From DASRDU01 sp035560235 (GTDB taxonomy: Bacteria; Acidobacteriota; Blastocatellia; RBC074): a stretch of DNA of 64,000 nucleotides. The stretch spans positions 62,001 through 126,000 of the forward strand of contig DATMAG010000065.1 in NCBI GenBank assembly GCA_035560235.1. Reading direction: 5' to 3'. Made by a program: the position numbers and the translations under genes. This document shows positions 25,251 through 34,267 of the stretch, piece by piece; position 1 is the first letter of the stretch; every line of letters begins with the position of its first letter. Below the pieces are notes generated by a model. It made no database searches, was not told the DNA's origin, and saw only the letters and a list, made by a program, of their open reading frames with translations.

Positions 25251-25655
25251 TCAGTGCGCCCGGAGCGATCTCGCTACAAGGCCGATGCCGCCTGCGAGCA
25301 GCACAAGCATGATGATCGTGTTGAAGAGGCTGGTGGACTGAAAGTAAATGTGCAGGTTGGTGATGATGCCGAACAGAATGATGACTGCTCCGGCAAAGGT
25401 GAGCAGCCAGCCGATAATTGATTTGCCATTGAAAAAGAGCAGCCCGACGCCGAAAAGCAGCGGCACAAGCGACAACCCGAAGGCATTCCAGCCGCCGATC
25501 AGCCAGTAACCACTCGATACCGTGACCTGGTTCGTCAGCAGATACGCGCCGCCAATGGCCATTGCCAGGCCGAGCAGAAACTCTCCCGTGCCGCCGGGCG
25601 TGCCACCCGCGCCGCGAAACTTTCTTTTGAACTCCTGATCGTAATCCGGCTCCAT
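25251..25655 (-). CDS. Small four-helix membrane protein, unknown function
   Basis: A 134-residue protein with a charged N-terminus (MEPDYDQEFKRKFRG), a Gly-rich stretch and four hydrophobic segments (about 27-45, 52-70, 76-98 and 108-128). No motif points to a function. It sits alone between convergent and same-strand neighbours, with a 23-nt gap to the Uma2 gene upstream. Confidence 0.75.
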   Translation of the reverse strand: MEPDYDQEFKRKFRGAGGTPGGTGEFLLGLAMAIGGAYLLTNQVTVSSGYWLIGGWNAFGLSLVPLLFGVGLLFFNGKSIIGWLLTFAGAVIILFGIITNLHIYFQSTSLFNTIIMLVLLAGGIGLVARSLRAH

Positions 25656-25678
25656 TGCGTTTCAGTTTATGGCCGACA

Positions 25679-26455
25679 TTATCTGCCGGATTTGCCTGAA
25701 CCCTTCGGTTTTCGTTTCGCCACCTGTTGCTGAAGCCTGTTCAGTTCAGCCTGCAGGCGCGCCACTTCAGCTTCCGCCCGCTGCCGCGCTTCAGCCTCCA
25801 GCGCAGCGCGCTCTGCGCCGGTCAGGATCAGCCGGCCCTGCGCGTCACACCAGCGCAGCCACGTGTCCTGATGACCTTCGTAACCGCCTTCCCACAGCTT
25901 CAGGCTCAGCCCGACATCCGGCAGTTTGTAATCAGCGCGCGGATGATACTTCCGGCCCCGCAACTCATACACCTGCAGCACGCGCCGACCGAGTTGCCGC
26001 GTCGGATCATAAATCGCGTAATAGCTCACGCCGATGCGCGCGTAATCATGGAGCTTGCGGCCCTTCTCGTTGCCCTTGCGATTGGAGACGATTTCAATCA
26101 CCACCTCCGGGGCCTTGCCGAACTCCCAGAAAAAGTATGTGCGATGGCTCTTGTCATACCAGTTCTGATGAACTCTGACATCCAGACTCAGAAAGACATC
26201 GGGCACGAGCGGCGGTTCGTGGATCGAAGGAAACAGTCCGACATTGGCTGCGGCCAGAAACGGGCGCGGCTCGCCCGAAGCTTCCGGCTCTGCGGCAGGC
26301 GGAGTCCACGAACTGTAAAGCGGCTCAGTCAGCAGACGCATCTGCTTTTCAGAATAGAGATTGTCCACCGGCTCATCATCCTCTGTGACCAGATTTCTGA
26401 CCGCTTCGGTCAGGTCGAACTCAATGGCGTTCAGTGCCTGTGACATCAGATTCAT
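25679..26455 (-). CDS. Uma2 family (DUF820) restriction-fold endonuclease-like protein
   Basis: A 258-residue member of the Uma2 family, a PD-(D/E)XK nuclease fold common in cyanobacteria and Acidobacteria. The core residues appear in PPLVPDVFLS (Asp) and PEVVIEIVSNRKGNEK (Glu-x-Val followed by Lys). The C-terminal 60 residues form an Ala/Glu/Arg-rich coiled coil (AERAALEAEARQRAEAEVARLQAEL) ending in a basic tail. Its cellular substrate is unknown for the family. It is probably co-transcribed with the small membrane protein downstream. Confidence 0.88.
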   Translation of the reverse strand: MNLMSQALNAIEFDLTEAVRNLVTEDDEPVDNLYSEKQMRLLTEPLYSSWTPPAAEPEASGEPRPFLAAANVGLFPSIHEPPLVPDVFLSLDVRVHQNWYDKSHRTYFFWEFGKAPEVVIEIVSNRKGNEKGRKLHDYARIGVSYYAIYDPTRQLGRRVLQVYELRGRKYHPRADYKLPDVGLSLKLWEGGYEGHQDTWLRWCDAQGRLILTGAERAALEAEARQRAEAEVARLQAELNRLQQQVAKRKPKGSGKSGR

Positions 26456-26537
26456 CCTCAGTGCCGGACAGATAATGCAGGACGAGAGCGCGGCAAGCGT
26501 AAGCCATCTGACGGCTGTTTCTCAACCGTGCGCGGGC

Positions 26538-27236
<699 letters not shown>

Positions 27237-27523
27237 AACTGGTTCGTCTGGTTTCGGAGTCAGATTGCGGAATCGTGAATTTCGACTGCGCCTGCGCGCA
27301 GCATTCTAGCGGTGAGTGGCGCGGGAGTACAAGGCGGGTGACTTGTGGCGGTTTTGCGAAGCAGTGCTGCAGTCAGCCGCGTCAGCCACCGGAAGAAAAT
27401 CCTGATCGCTCCGGCTCCTGCGGACTGGGGAGATTACTCGCGTGAGCAATGTCCGCTGAAGACGAAGACGGGGGATGAGTTTTCCGATGGCTGGCGCGAC
27501 CGACTGCAATCAGCCAGTGGATT

Positions 27524-27889
27524 TCACTGTCCGACCAGCAGGCGCACGGTGACGGCCAGCGCTTCAAAATCAACCGGCTTGGGCAGCCAGGCCTGCAGGC
27601 CTTCGGTCATCAGTTTCTGGCGCTGTATCTCGTGCAGCGCCGAGGAGAGCATGATGACCGGCACCTCGGCGTCGAGGCTGCGAATCTGGCGGTACAAACT
27701 GACGCTCACCCCGTCAGGCAGCAGGTAATCCAGCAGGTACAGATCGAACTGTTCGCGCTGGATCCTCTCCCAGGCCTGGGTGAGGGTTACGACTGTCACT
27801 ACCTCATAGGTGGTCAGAAAAGCGGTGATGAGCAGCGCGTAATTATCGTCATCCTCGACATAAAGGATGCGTTTCCTGGATGCGGACAT
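27524..27889 (-). CDS. Single-domain response regulator
   Basis: A 121-residue CheY-like receiver without an output domain. ILYVEDDDNY gives the acidic pocket, LLDYLLPDG the phosphoacceptor Asp, VIMLSSAL the Ser/Thr switch and LPKPVD the Lys. It lies 124 bp downstream of the Crp/Fnr gene on the same strand. No kinase is adjacent, so it is probably driven by an orphan kinase or a phosphorelay. Confidence 0.92.
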   Translation of the reverse strand: MSASRKRILYVEDDDNYALLITAFLTTYEVVTVVTLTQAWERIQREQFDLYLLDYLLPDGVSVSLYRQIRSLDAEVPVIMLSSALHEIQRQKLMTEGLQAWLPKPVDFEALAVTVRLLVGQ

Positions 27890-28013
27890 TAAGGCTCCTG
27901 GAAGAGGCGAACCGGACTGCTTTCAGGGTATCGCTGTATTCTGGGGGCTGGTCAGGAGGCACAGGTCAAGCCTGAACAGGATACACAAACCCGCTCAGGC
28001 TGTCTGCCCGTTA

Positions 28014-28763
28014 TCAAACATTGTGTCCATCGACCTGAAACTTTTCAGGCCTGAAGAGCTGATCAAACTCGTTTCTGATGACGCTGTAGCATTCGCAGGC
28101 GCTCGCTTCGAGGCCCTCACGATTGAGAATCGTAATGCGGCCCCGCCGGTATCTGATCAGCCCGGCGGACTGCAGCCGCCCGGCCACCAGCGAGACGCCC
28201 GTGCGGCGCACGCCGAGCATGCTCGCGGTCAGTTCCTGCGTCAGACTGATGGTGTCGTGCTCAGCCTGATCGTGCAGGATCAGCAGCCAGCGACAGAGCC
28301 GCTCCTCAATTGTGTGAAAGCGATTGCAGACGCCCGACTGTGTGAACTGCACGACCTGTGCACAGGTGTAACGCAGCAGCAGATCGTGCAGCGAGCCGCA
28401 CCTGCTGAATTCGCGTTGCAGCACATCCATCGGCACGCGCAGCGCCTCGCCGGCCAGTTGCACCATCACCCGGTAAGGCAGATGATTCCCCTTGAGCAGA
28501 ATCGGCAGCCCGATCAGCCCTTCATTACCCACCATCCCGACTTCAACCGTGTTCCCGCCAGGCGTGGTGGACAACATCGAGGCAACGCCGCGCGTGACAA
28601 ACCAGCCCCAGGGCAGCGGCTCACCGGCCTCGCAGAGAATCTCACTCAGGCGCAGCGGAACCGGCTGCAGATGAGGCAGCAGGCGCTGATAACTTTCCTC
28701 TGGCAAAGCTGCAAGCAGGCGATTACCGATCAGACGCTGATCGGTGGGGGGAACGATCATCAA
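28014..28763 (-). CDS. Crp/Fnr family transcriptional regulator
   Basis: A 249-residue regulator with an N-terminal cyclic-nucleotide-binding fold (about 20-140; EILCEAGEPLPWGWFVTRGVASML, VGMVGNEGLIGLPILL) and a C-terminal winged helix-turn-helix (LTQELTASMLGVRRTGVSLVAGRLQSAGLI). No Fnr-type Cys cluster is present, and the cAMP-binding RXS signature is not evident. AAGGAGG lies 7 nt upstream of the ATG. The family often responds to redox or oxygen-linked signals. Confidence 0.92.
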   Translation of the reverse strand: MMIVPPTDQRLIGNRLLAALPEESYQRLLPHLQPVPLRLSEILCEAGEPLPWGWFVTRGVASMLSTTPGGNTVEVGMVGNEGLIGLPILLKGNHLPYRVMVQLAGEALRVPMDVLQREFSRCGSLHDLLLRYTCAQVVQFTQSGVCNRFHTIEERLCRWLLILHDQAEHDTISLTQELTASMLGVRRTGVSLVAGRLQSAGLIRYRRGRITILNREGLEASACECYSVIRNEFDQLFRPEKFQVDGHNV

Positions 28764-29129
28764 AAGCCTCCTTGTTCTGCAAGTGGGACAGGCGTGGCGA
28801 CTGTCACCGGTCAGCGGCCCGGCGTTGTCAGGCAGTGAAGTCAGCGAACACTACCCAAAGGTTCAGAGGAGTGAAACCGGGCACTCAATGACAAGAGGCT
28901 GAGCATACACGAACAGTCAGAGGACGTCTATCTGTTATCGAACACAGAACAGACACCCTGTCCTGGAATCCCTTCAGAAGATGGCGAGCCGGTCATCTTC
29001 AGCTTCAGCCTCCGCCCTGCATTCGCAGGCAGAGGCAGCGAGCGCTTCATCGCTCGTGCAGCGGCTGGCTGCAACAAGGCCGGATTTCGCCTGGACTGAA
29101 CGCGCGCGGGCATAGTAGCCTTACCGACG
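28764..29129. other. Divergent intergenic region, Crp/Fnr gene to uracil-DNA glycosylase gene
   Basis: 366 bp without a believable gene. It holds two small hairpins near the glycosylase side: GCCT..CCCTGC-ATTC-GCAGG..AGGC (around 29009-29036) and CGAGCG-CTTCAT-CGCTCG (29039-29056). No clear promoter pair was identified. Confidence 0.35.
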
Positions 29130-29750
29130 ATGACCTGCCTCGGAACTGTCAAAGACGCTTTCGGACAACTCGCTCAGGAAGCGTCTGCCTGCGTGCGCTG
29201 CGAGCGAATGCGCGACCGCCAGGCTGTGCTCAGCGCGCTCAATGGCCGCGCTGATGCCCGCGTGATGTTCATTGCCGAAGCGCCGGGCCGTCAGGGCGCT
29301 GACCGCACTCGTATTCCGTTTCACGGCGACACGTCAGGCCGCAACTTTGAGACGCTGCTCGCTTCAGCCGGACTCACGCGCGCTGAGATCTTTATCACCA
29401 ATTCAGTCCTGTGCAGCCCGCGCAAACCGACCGGAGCCAATGACCGCCCGATTAAAACCGAGATTCGCAACTGTTCCGGTTTTCTGCGGCGACAGATTGA
29501 ACTCATCAACCCGCGCCTGATCGCCACGCTCGGCGCGGTTGCGCTCGAAGCACTGAAGCTGATCGAGCCGCACGATTTCACGCTGCGCGATCACGCGGCA
29601 AAAAAACTGCGCTGGAACGGACGCATATTGTTTCCGCTCTATCATCCGAGTCCGCAGGTCATCATCACCGTGCGTTCAATGGCGCAGCAGCAGCGCGATT
29701 ACCGCGCACTGCGCCGCGCCATTCAGACCGTCTCTGAACAAAAAGTATGA
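29130..29750 (+). CDS. Uracil-DNA glycosylase, iron-sulfur (family 4/5-like)
   Basis: A 206-residue base-excision repair enzyme that removes uracil from DNA. Cys21 and Cys24 (ACVRC) with Cys95 (VLCSPRKP) and Cys115 (NCSGF) form the probable [4Fe-4S] site; the last two are 19 residues apart, slightly more than in typical family 4 proteins. The active-site motif AEAPGRQGADRTRIPFHG and the C-terminal LYHPSPQ match the superfamily. The stop overlaps the next gene's start (ATGA). Confidence 0.9.
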   Translation: MTCLGTVKDAFGQLAQEASACVRCERMRDRQAVLSALNGRADARVMFIAEAPGRQGADRTRIPFHGDTSGRNFETLLASAGLTRAEIFITNSVLCSPRKPTGANDRPIKTEIRNCSGFLRRQIELINPRLIATLGAVALEALKLIEPHDFTLRDHAAKKLRWNGRILFPLYHPSPQVIITVRSMAQQQRDYRALRRAIQTVSEQKV

Positions 29751-30676
29751 ACATCAGCACTGCCCTGTTATCAGGACTGCTCTTCAGCGCCGCTCTGACC
29801 ATCTGCGCTGCGGCGCAGGTCAGAACCTACACCGCACAACCGCCCGAAGGCCCTGATCGCCCGCAGCCGATGCGCCTGTGGCCCGGCGATGCGCCGCTCG
29901 CCCGGGGCAGCGCGCCCGCCGATGTGCCGACCATCTCGCTTTATCAGCCGCCTGCTGACAAGGCTACCGGCGCAGCCATCGTCGTCTGTCCCGGCGGCGG
30001 TTACGGAGTTCTCGCAGATCACGAAGGCCACACCGTCGCGCAGTGGCTCAACACTCTGGGCATCACGGCGGCAGTGCTGAAATACCGGCTCGGCCCGAAG
30101 TATCATCACCCGGCAATGCTCAGTGACGCCGCCCGCGCCATTCGCACGCTGCGCGCCCGCGCCGCTGAATGGAAGCTCGATCCGAACCGCATCGGCATTA
30201 TGGGATTTTCTGCCGGAGGTCATCTCGCTTCGACTGCCGCGACGCACTTCGATGATGGCAACGCGCAGTCATCCGATCCGATTGAGCGCGTGAGCAGCCG
30301 TCCCGACGTGGCAATTCTCTGTTACGCCGTCATCACGCTGACTGAGCCTTATCTGCACAAAGGTTCGCGCAACAACCTGCTCGGTCAGAATCCTGATCCG
30401 GCGCTGATCGAACTGCTGTCGAATGAAAAACAGGTCACGCCGCAAACGCCGCCGACATTTTTATTTCACACTGCTGACGACGCAGGCGTGCCGGTCGAAA
30501 ACAGCCTGATGTTTGCCGCCGCCTGTCGCAAAAACAAAGTGCCCGTCGAACTGCACGTTTATGAAACCGGCAGGCACGGCGTCGGCCTGGCGCAGGACAT
30601 TCCGGCGCTCAGAAGCTGGCCGCAGATGCTCGCTGACTGGCTGCGCGGTCGCGGATTTCTCAGTCAGAAACCCTGA
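29747..30676 (+). CDS. Exported alpha/beta-hydrolase, acetyl-esterase (BD-FAE-like)
   Basis: A 309-residue secreted esterase. Signal peptide residues 1-24 end AAAQ. MRLWPGDAPLA is a family N-terminal motif. CPGGGYGVLADHEG gives the oxyanion hole, MGFSAGGHLAS the nucleophile Ser, HTADDAGVP the Asp and GRHGVGLAQ the His. The family removes acyl groups from plant or microbial polysaccharides. It overlaps the uracil-DNA glycosylase gene by 4 bp although the functions are unrelated. Confidence 0.9.
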   Translation: MNISTALLSGLLFSAALTICAAAQVRTYTAQPPEGPDRPQPMRLWPGDAPLARGSAPADVPTISLYQPPADKATGAAIVVCPGGGYGVLADHEGHTVAQWLNTLGITAAVLKYRLGPKYHHPAMLSDAARAIRTLRARAAEWKLDPNRIGIMGFSAGGHLASTAATHFDDGNAQSSDPIERVSSRPDVAILCYAVITLTEPYLHKGSRNNLLGQNPDPALIELLSNEKQVTPQTPPTFLFHTADDAGVPVENSLMFAAACRKNKVPVELHVYETGRHGVGLAQDIPALRSWPQMLADWLRGRGFLSQKP

Positions 30677-30697
30677 AGAAAACTGCTGTGCGACTGC

Positions 30698-30774
30698 CAG
30701 GAGCGCGGACAGGCTGCCTGAATCACTCAACGTTCCGTTCGCCAGATCAGGCGGACAGGCTGTCCGCACTCCTG
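30698..30774. repeat. Inverted-repeat island G
   Basis: An arm starting CAGGAGCGCGGACAGGCTG (30698-30721) faces a related inverted arm (30747-30774) that contains the near-perfect palindrome GCGGACAG-G-CTGTCCGC. It fills the gap between the esterase gene and the truncated M28 gene. Confidence 0.65.
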
Positions 30775-30803
30775 ACAGGAAAAAACCTGATTTGACCAGA
30801 GCC

Positions 30804-31367
30804 ATGAAACCTTCACGACCCTTCACGATCATTTTCTTTCTCATCATCACTGCCCTGCTCTCGACGCTGGCGATGCAGACCGCGAATCTGATCAAACAGT
30901 CTGGCCTCAAACCAAAGCGCACGATTCGCGTGATTCCGTTTATGAACGAGGAGAACGGATTGCGCGGCGGCACGACTTATGCCGAAAACCACAAAACTGA
31001 AGTGGCCAGCCATATCGCTGCGATTGAAAGCGACCTGGGCGCAGGCCACCCGCTCGGCTTCAGCGTTCACGCTGCGCCCGAAGCCGTCAATCGGCTGCGT
31101 CCGGTTTCGACGATTCTGCAAAGCATCGGCGCCACGCTCATCAATGTTTCAGGAGGCTCGCCCGGAGCTGACATCAGCCCGCTCGATGCGCTCGGCGTGC
31201 CGACCTTTGCGCCGATTCAGGACAACCGGACTTACTTCGATTATCACCACACCCCCGCCGACACGTTCGACAAGATCGTGCCGCACGAACTGGCTGAAAA
31301 CGCGGCGGTGATGGCCGTGCTGGCTTACGCCACTGCAAATCTGCCCGAACCGCTGCCGAAAAAGTAA
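30804..31367 (+). pseudogene. Internally deleted M28 metallopeptidase remnant
   Basis: A 187-codon open frame from ATG 30804. Residues 1-22 look like a signal peptide (FTIIFFLIITALLSTLA). The text then jumps straight into the C-terminal half of an M28 (carboxypeptidase Q-like) peptidase: LIKQSGLKPKRTIRV, NEENGLRGG with the catalytic Glu, ESDLGAGHPLGF, and YHHTPADTFDKI with the last metal His. Intact relatives are about 450-470 residues and carry the first metal ligands (His and Asp of HxDS..D) in the part missing here. No metal site can form, so the protein is probably inactive. The frame itself is still intact, so a non-catalytic product is possible. Confidence 0.75.
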
Positions 31368-31400
31368 TCTGAGTTCCACCACTTCAACAGGAGATGAATC

Positions 31401-32276
31401 ATGCAGGAAGAGATGCTGAGTCTGCTTGGAGAGAAAGCCGAAGTTGATCGCCGCAAATTCATTGTCACATCGCTGACCGCCGGATTCGCGCTCGCCGTTC
31501 AGCCGATTCAGGCGCAGTCGGTCATTACCACCGATGCCAGCGGGCTGATTGCCGGTGAAGTAAAGATTCCGGTGAAGGACGGCGAGATTCCCGCTTACCG
31601 CGCGATGCCGGACAAGGGCAAAAACTTTCCAACCGTGCTCGTGGTGCAGGAAATTTTCGGCGTGCACGAACACATCAAAGACATCTGCCGCCGCTTCGCC
31701 AAACTCGGTCATCTGGCCATCGCGCCTGAGTTGTATGCGCGCCAGGGCGATGTCTCGAAGCTGCCGATGAATGAAATTCTGTCCAAAGTCGTCAGCAAGG
31801 TTCCCGATGAACAGGTCATGTCAGACCTCGATGCCGCCGTCGCGTGGGCTGCCAGAAACAAGGGCAACACCAGCAAACTCGGCATCACGGGTTTCTGCTG
31901 GGGCGGGCGCATCGTGTGGCTTTACGCCGCGCACAATCCGAAGCTCAGGGCCGGTGTGGCCTGGTATGGCCGCCTGACACCGCCGCCACCTGAAAGAGCG
32001 AATCCGCTGCAACCAAAATCTCCGCTCGAACTCGTCGGGCAGTTGAAGGCTCCGGTGCTTGGGTTGTATGGCGGCAAGGACACGGGCATTCCCGTTGCCG
32101 ACGTTGAAAAGATGCGCGCCGCGCTCAAAGCCGCTGGCAGCAAATCTGAAATCGTTCTCTACCCCGATGCTCAGCACGGCTTTCACGCCGATTATCGTCC
32201 GAGCTACAACCGTGAAGCCGCGCAGGACGGCTGGAAGCGTTTGCAGGAGTGGTTCAAAAAATACGGCGCGGCATAA
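31401..32276 (+). CDS. Dienelactone hydrolase family protein, exported (Tat-like signal)
   Basis: A 291-residue alpha/beta-hydrolase. A DRRKFIV twin-Arg stretch with a hydrophobic core ending AQA (residues 16-40) suggests Tat export. Catalytic Cys lies in GITGFCWGGR, Asp in GGKDTGIP and His in DAQHGFHADY, the dienelactone hydrolase triad. AGGAG precedes the ATG. Bacterial homologues often act on unidentified esters or lactones rather than on dienelactone itself. Confidence 0.9.
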   Translation: MQEEMLSLLGEKAEVDRRKFIVTSLTAGFALAVQPIQAQSVITTDASGLIAGEVKIPVKDGEIPAYRAMPDKGKNFPTVLVVQEIFGVHEHIKDICRRFAKLGHLAIAPELYARQGDVSKLPMNEILSKVVSKVPDEQVMSDLDAAVAWAARNKGNTSKLGITGFCWGGRIVWLYAAHNPKLRAGVAWYGRLTPPPPERANPLQPKSPLELVGQLKAPVLGLYGGKDTGIPVADVEKMRAALKAAGSKSEIVLYPDAQHGFHADYRPSYNREAAQDGWKRLQEWFKKYGAA

Positions 32277-32284
32277 ATCAATCC

Positions 32285-32317
32285 GGGCTGCGTGACTGCT
32301 GAACAGCCACGCAGCCC
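32285..32317 (+). other. Hairpin just upstream of the PPK2 ribosome-binding site
   Basis: A perfect 10-bp stem GGGCTGCGTG (32285-32294) / CACGCAGCCC (32308-32317) ends 6 nt before the AGGAG of the PPK2 gene. It has no T-run, so it is more likely a 5'-leader or mRNA-stability element than a terminator. Confidence 0.5.
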
Positions 32318-32333
32318 TCATCAGGAGATCATT

Positions 32334-33170
32334 GTGAGTTACGCCCGCAAAATCACCGGCAATAAAAAAATCCGCCTGAAGAATTTCGATCCCGAAACTG
32401 ATGGCGGGCTGCAACGCGAAGAGGCCGAAACGCGGCTGGCAAAGCTGATTGAGGAACTCGTCGAGTTGCAGGAAATTCTTTATGCCGCTTCGCAGATGAG
32501 CGTGCTGATCGTGCTGCAGGGAATGGACACGAGCGGCAAGGACGGAACGATCAGGCTGGTGACGGGGCCGCTCAATTCGCAAAGCTGCGATGTCGCATCA
32601 TTCAAGGCGCCGACGCCGGTTGAACTCTCGCACGATTTTCTCTGGCGCGTGCATCACCAGACACCCGCGCGCGGCTTCATCAGAATCTTCAATCGCTCGC
32701 ATTACGAGGACGTGCTGGCAGCGCGTGTGCTGAAGCTGGTGAAGAAGAAGGTCTGGAAGGCTCGCTACGAACAGATCAATCATTTCGAGCAACTGCTGGC
32801 CGACAACGAAACGCTCATCCTGAAGTTCTATCTGCACATCAGCAAAGACGAGCAGGAAAGACGTCTGCTCGCCCGCGAAGAGGACAAAACAAAGTTCTGG
32901 AAGCTCTCGGTTGGCGACTGGCAGAACCGCGAGTTGTGGGATGATTACATCGCGGCTTACGAAGACGCCCTCAGCAAATGCAGCACGAAGGCAGCGCCCT
33001 GGTACGTCATCCCCGCCAACAAAAAATGGTTTCGCAATCTGGCAGTGGCTGAAGTGATCGTGAATGCGCTCAGGCCGTACAAAAAACAGTGGCTCGACAG
33101 CCTGAGCGAACGCGGCGAAATTGAGAAAGCAAGGATCGAGGAGTTTCGCCGGAGCAGGCTTCAGTCCTGA
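32334..33170 (+). CDS. Polyphosphate kinase 2 family protein
   Basis: A 278-residue PPK2, which transfers phosphate between polyphosphate and nucleotides. The GTG at 32334 is chosen because AGGAG lies 6 nt upstream; a GTG at 32292 is within a hairpin. Walker A GMDTSGKDGT, a Walker-B-like NRSHYEDVL, and the lid region (LLAREEDKTKFWKLS, WYVIPANKKWFRNLAV) are all present. A single PPK2 domain is present. Whether it acts on ADP, GDP or AMP cannot be settled from sequence. It overlaps the DedA gene by 10 bp, tail to tail. Confidence 0.93.
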   Translation: MSYARKITGNKKIRLKNFDPETDGGLQREEAETRLAKLIEELVELQEILYAASQMSVLIVLQGMDTSGKDGTIRLVTGPLNSQSCDVASFKAPTPVELSHDFLWRVHHQTPARGFIRIFNRSHYEDVLAARVLKLVKKKVWKARYEQINHFEQLLADNETLILKFYLHISKDEQERRLLAREEDKTKFWKLSVGDWQNRELWDDYIAAYEDALSKCSTKAAPWYVIPANKKWFRNLAVAEVIVNALRPYKKQWLDSLSERGEIEKARIEEFRRSRLQS

Positions 33171-33826
33171 GCGCCGACCGTCTGCCGCCCCGCTCTGGCG
33201 CGCAGAAATTCGATGATGCCCGGCAGCAGCGAAACGAAGATGATGGCCAGCACCACAATCGTAAAGTTTTTCTTCACGAACGGAATGTTGCCGAAAAAGT
33301 ATCCGGCATAAACGAACGCGCCGACCCACAGAATGCTGCCCGTCACGCTGAAGGCCAGAAAGCGCAGATAGCTCATTCGCCCGATGCCTGCGACAAACGG
33401 CGCAAACGTCCTGATGATCGGCATAAACCGCGCAATGATGACCGTCTTGCCGCCGTGCCGTTCATAAAACTGGTGCGTGCGTTCGAGGTATTTTTTATTC
33501 AGCAGCTTTGAATCCTCGCGGCTGAAGACCTTCGGGCCGACAAAATAACCGGCCCAGTAATTGACCGAGTCGCCCAGGATCGAAGCCGCCGCGAGCAGCA
33601 GCGAGAGCCAGTGAACCTTCAGCCCCGCATCCGGCAGCGCCGTCAGCGCGCCCGCCGCAAACAGCAGCGAATCACCTGGCAGAAACGGCGTCACCACCAG
33701 CCCCGTTTCACAAAAGATAATCAGAAACAGAATCGAATAGGTCCAGACCCCGTAATTCGCCACCAGCTGGTTGAGATACAGATCCAGGTGCAGAACGACA
33801 TCAATCAGATTTTTGATCCAGTCCAT
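33161..33826 (-). CDS. DedA family membrane protein
   Basis: A 221-residue inner-membrane protein of the DedA/SNARE-associated group, thought to be lipid flippases with roles in membrane homeostasis. ETGLVVTPFLPGDSLLFAAGAL, GDSVNYWAGYFVGPKVF, YERHGGKTVIIARFMPIIRTFAPFVAG and GSILWVGAFVYAGYFFGN are the family motifs. Start 33826 (MDWIKN) is preferred; a longer frame begins at 33913, but that codon lies inside the tRNA terminator. Confidence 0.92.
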   Translation of the reverse strand: MDWIKNLIDVVLHLDLYLNQLVANYGVWTYSILFLIIFCETGLVVTPFLPGDSLLFAAGALTALPDAGLKVHWLSLLLAAASILGDSVNYWAGYFVGPKVFSREDSKLLNKKYLERTHQFYERHGGKTVIIARFMPIIRTFAPFVAGIGRMSYLRFLAFSVTGSILWVGAFVYAGYFFGNIPFVKKNFTIVVLAIIFVSLLPGIIEFLRARAGRQTVGAQD

Positions 33827-33901
33827 AAAGTCAGTCAGCCACGCTTCAGGGTGCGCAATGAAGCGCCGATGGTAACGCACCGTTTCGCTTCTGCCAAAGA
33901 A

Positions 33902-33927
33902 AAAGGCCATCACTGAGGATGGCCTTT
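33902..33927 (-). terminator. Terminator after tRNA-fMet
   Basis: A 9-bp perfect stem AAAGGCCAT/ATGGCCTTT with an 8-nt loop is followed on the minus strand by TTCTTT. It lies about 35 nt downstream of the tRNA and upstream of the DedA gene. Confidence 0.8.
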
Positions 33928-33961
33928 CGGTATGAATAATTATGATGGTTATGAAGCCGGA

Positions 33962-34035
<74 letters not shown>

Positions 34036-34049
34036 TCACGAAGGCGGAG

Positions 34050-34078
34050 ACTGTAACGGTCGCCGGAAGCTTTGTCAA
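34050..34078 (-). promoter_or_regulatory. Promoter of tRNA-fMet
   Basis: On the minus strand TTGACA (34073-34078) and TACAGT (34050-34055) are spaced by 17 bp. The predicted start is about 8 nt before the mature tRNA 5' end. A perfect -35 box fits a highly expressed RNA. Confidence 0.8.
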
Positions 34079-34267
34079 CAGGTCATCAAAGATTATCCAA
34101 TTAAATTCAATTCACCGGCCTGACGGCGGCTCCGGTTGTCAGGCTGAAGCGTGCTGGCTATGATAGCCGCGCCCTGGCTTTCAATGAATGCAGCACCGTA
34201 TTTACAGCACCAGGCGAGGAAGTAAGCAGTTTTTATGCGGCTCATCTGAGTCAGCCGGAGGGATGAA

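Noticed and set aside
28928..29152. A 74-codon minus-strand frame before the uracil-DNA glycosylase
   Set aside because: It overlaps the start of the glycosylase gene, is basic and low in complexity, and has no start signals.
33827..33913. Longer DedA protein starting at 33913
   Set aside because: The start codon is inside the tRNA-fMet terminator hairpin and the extra residues are outside the family's usual length.
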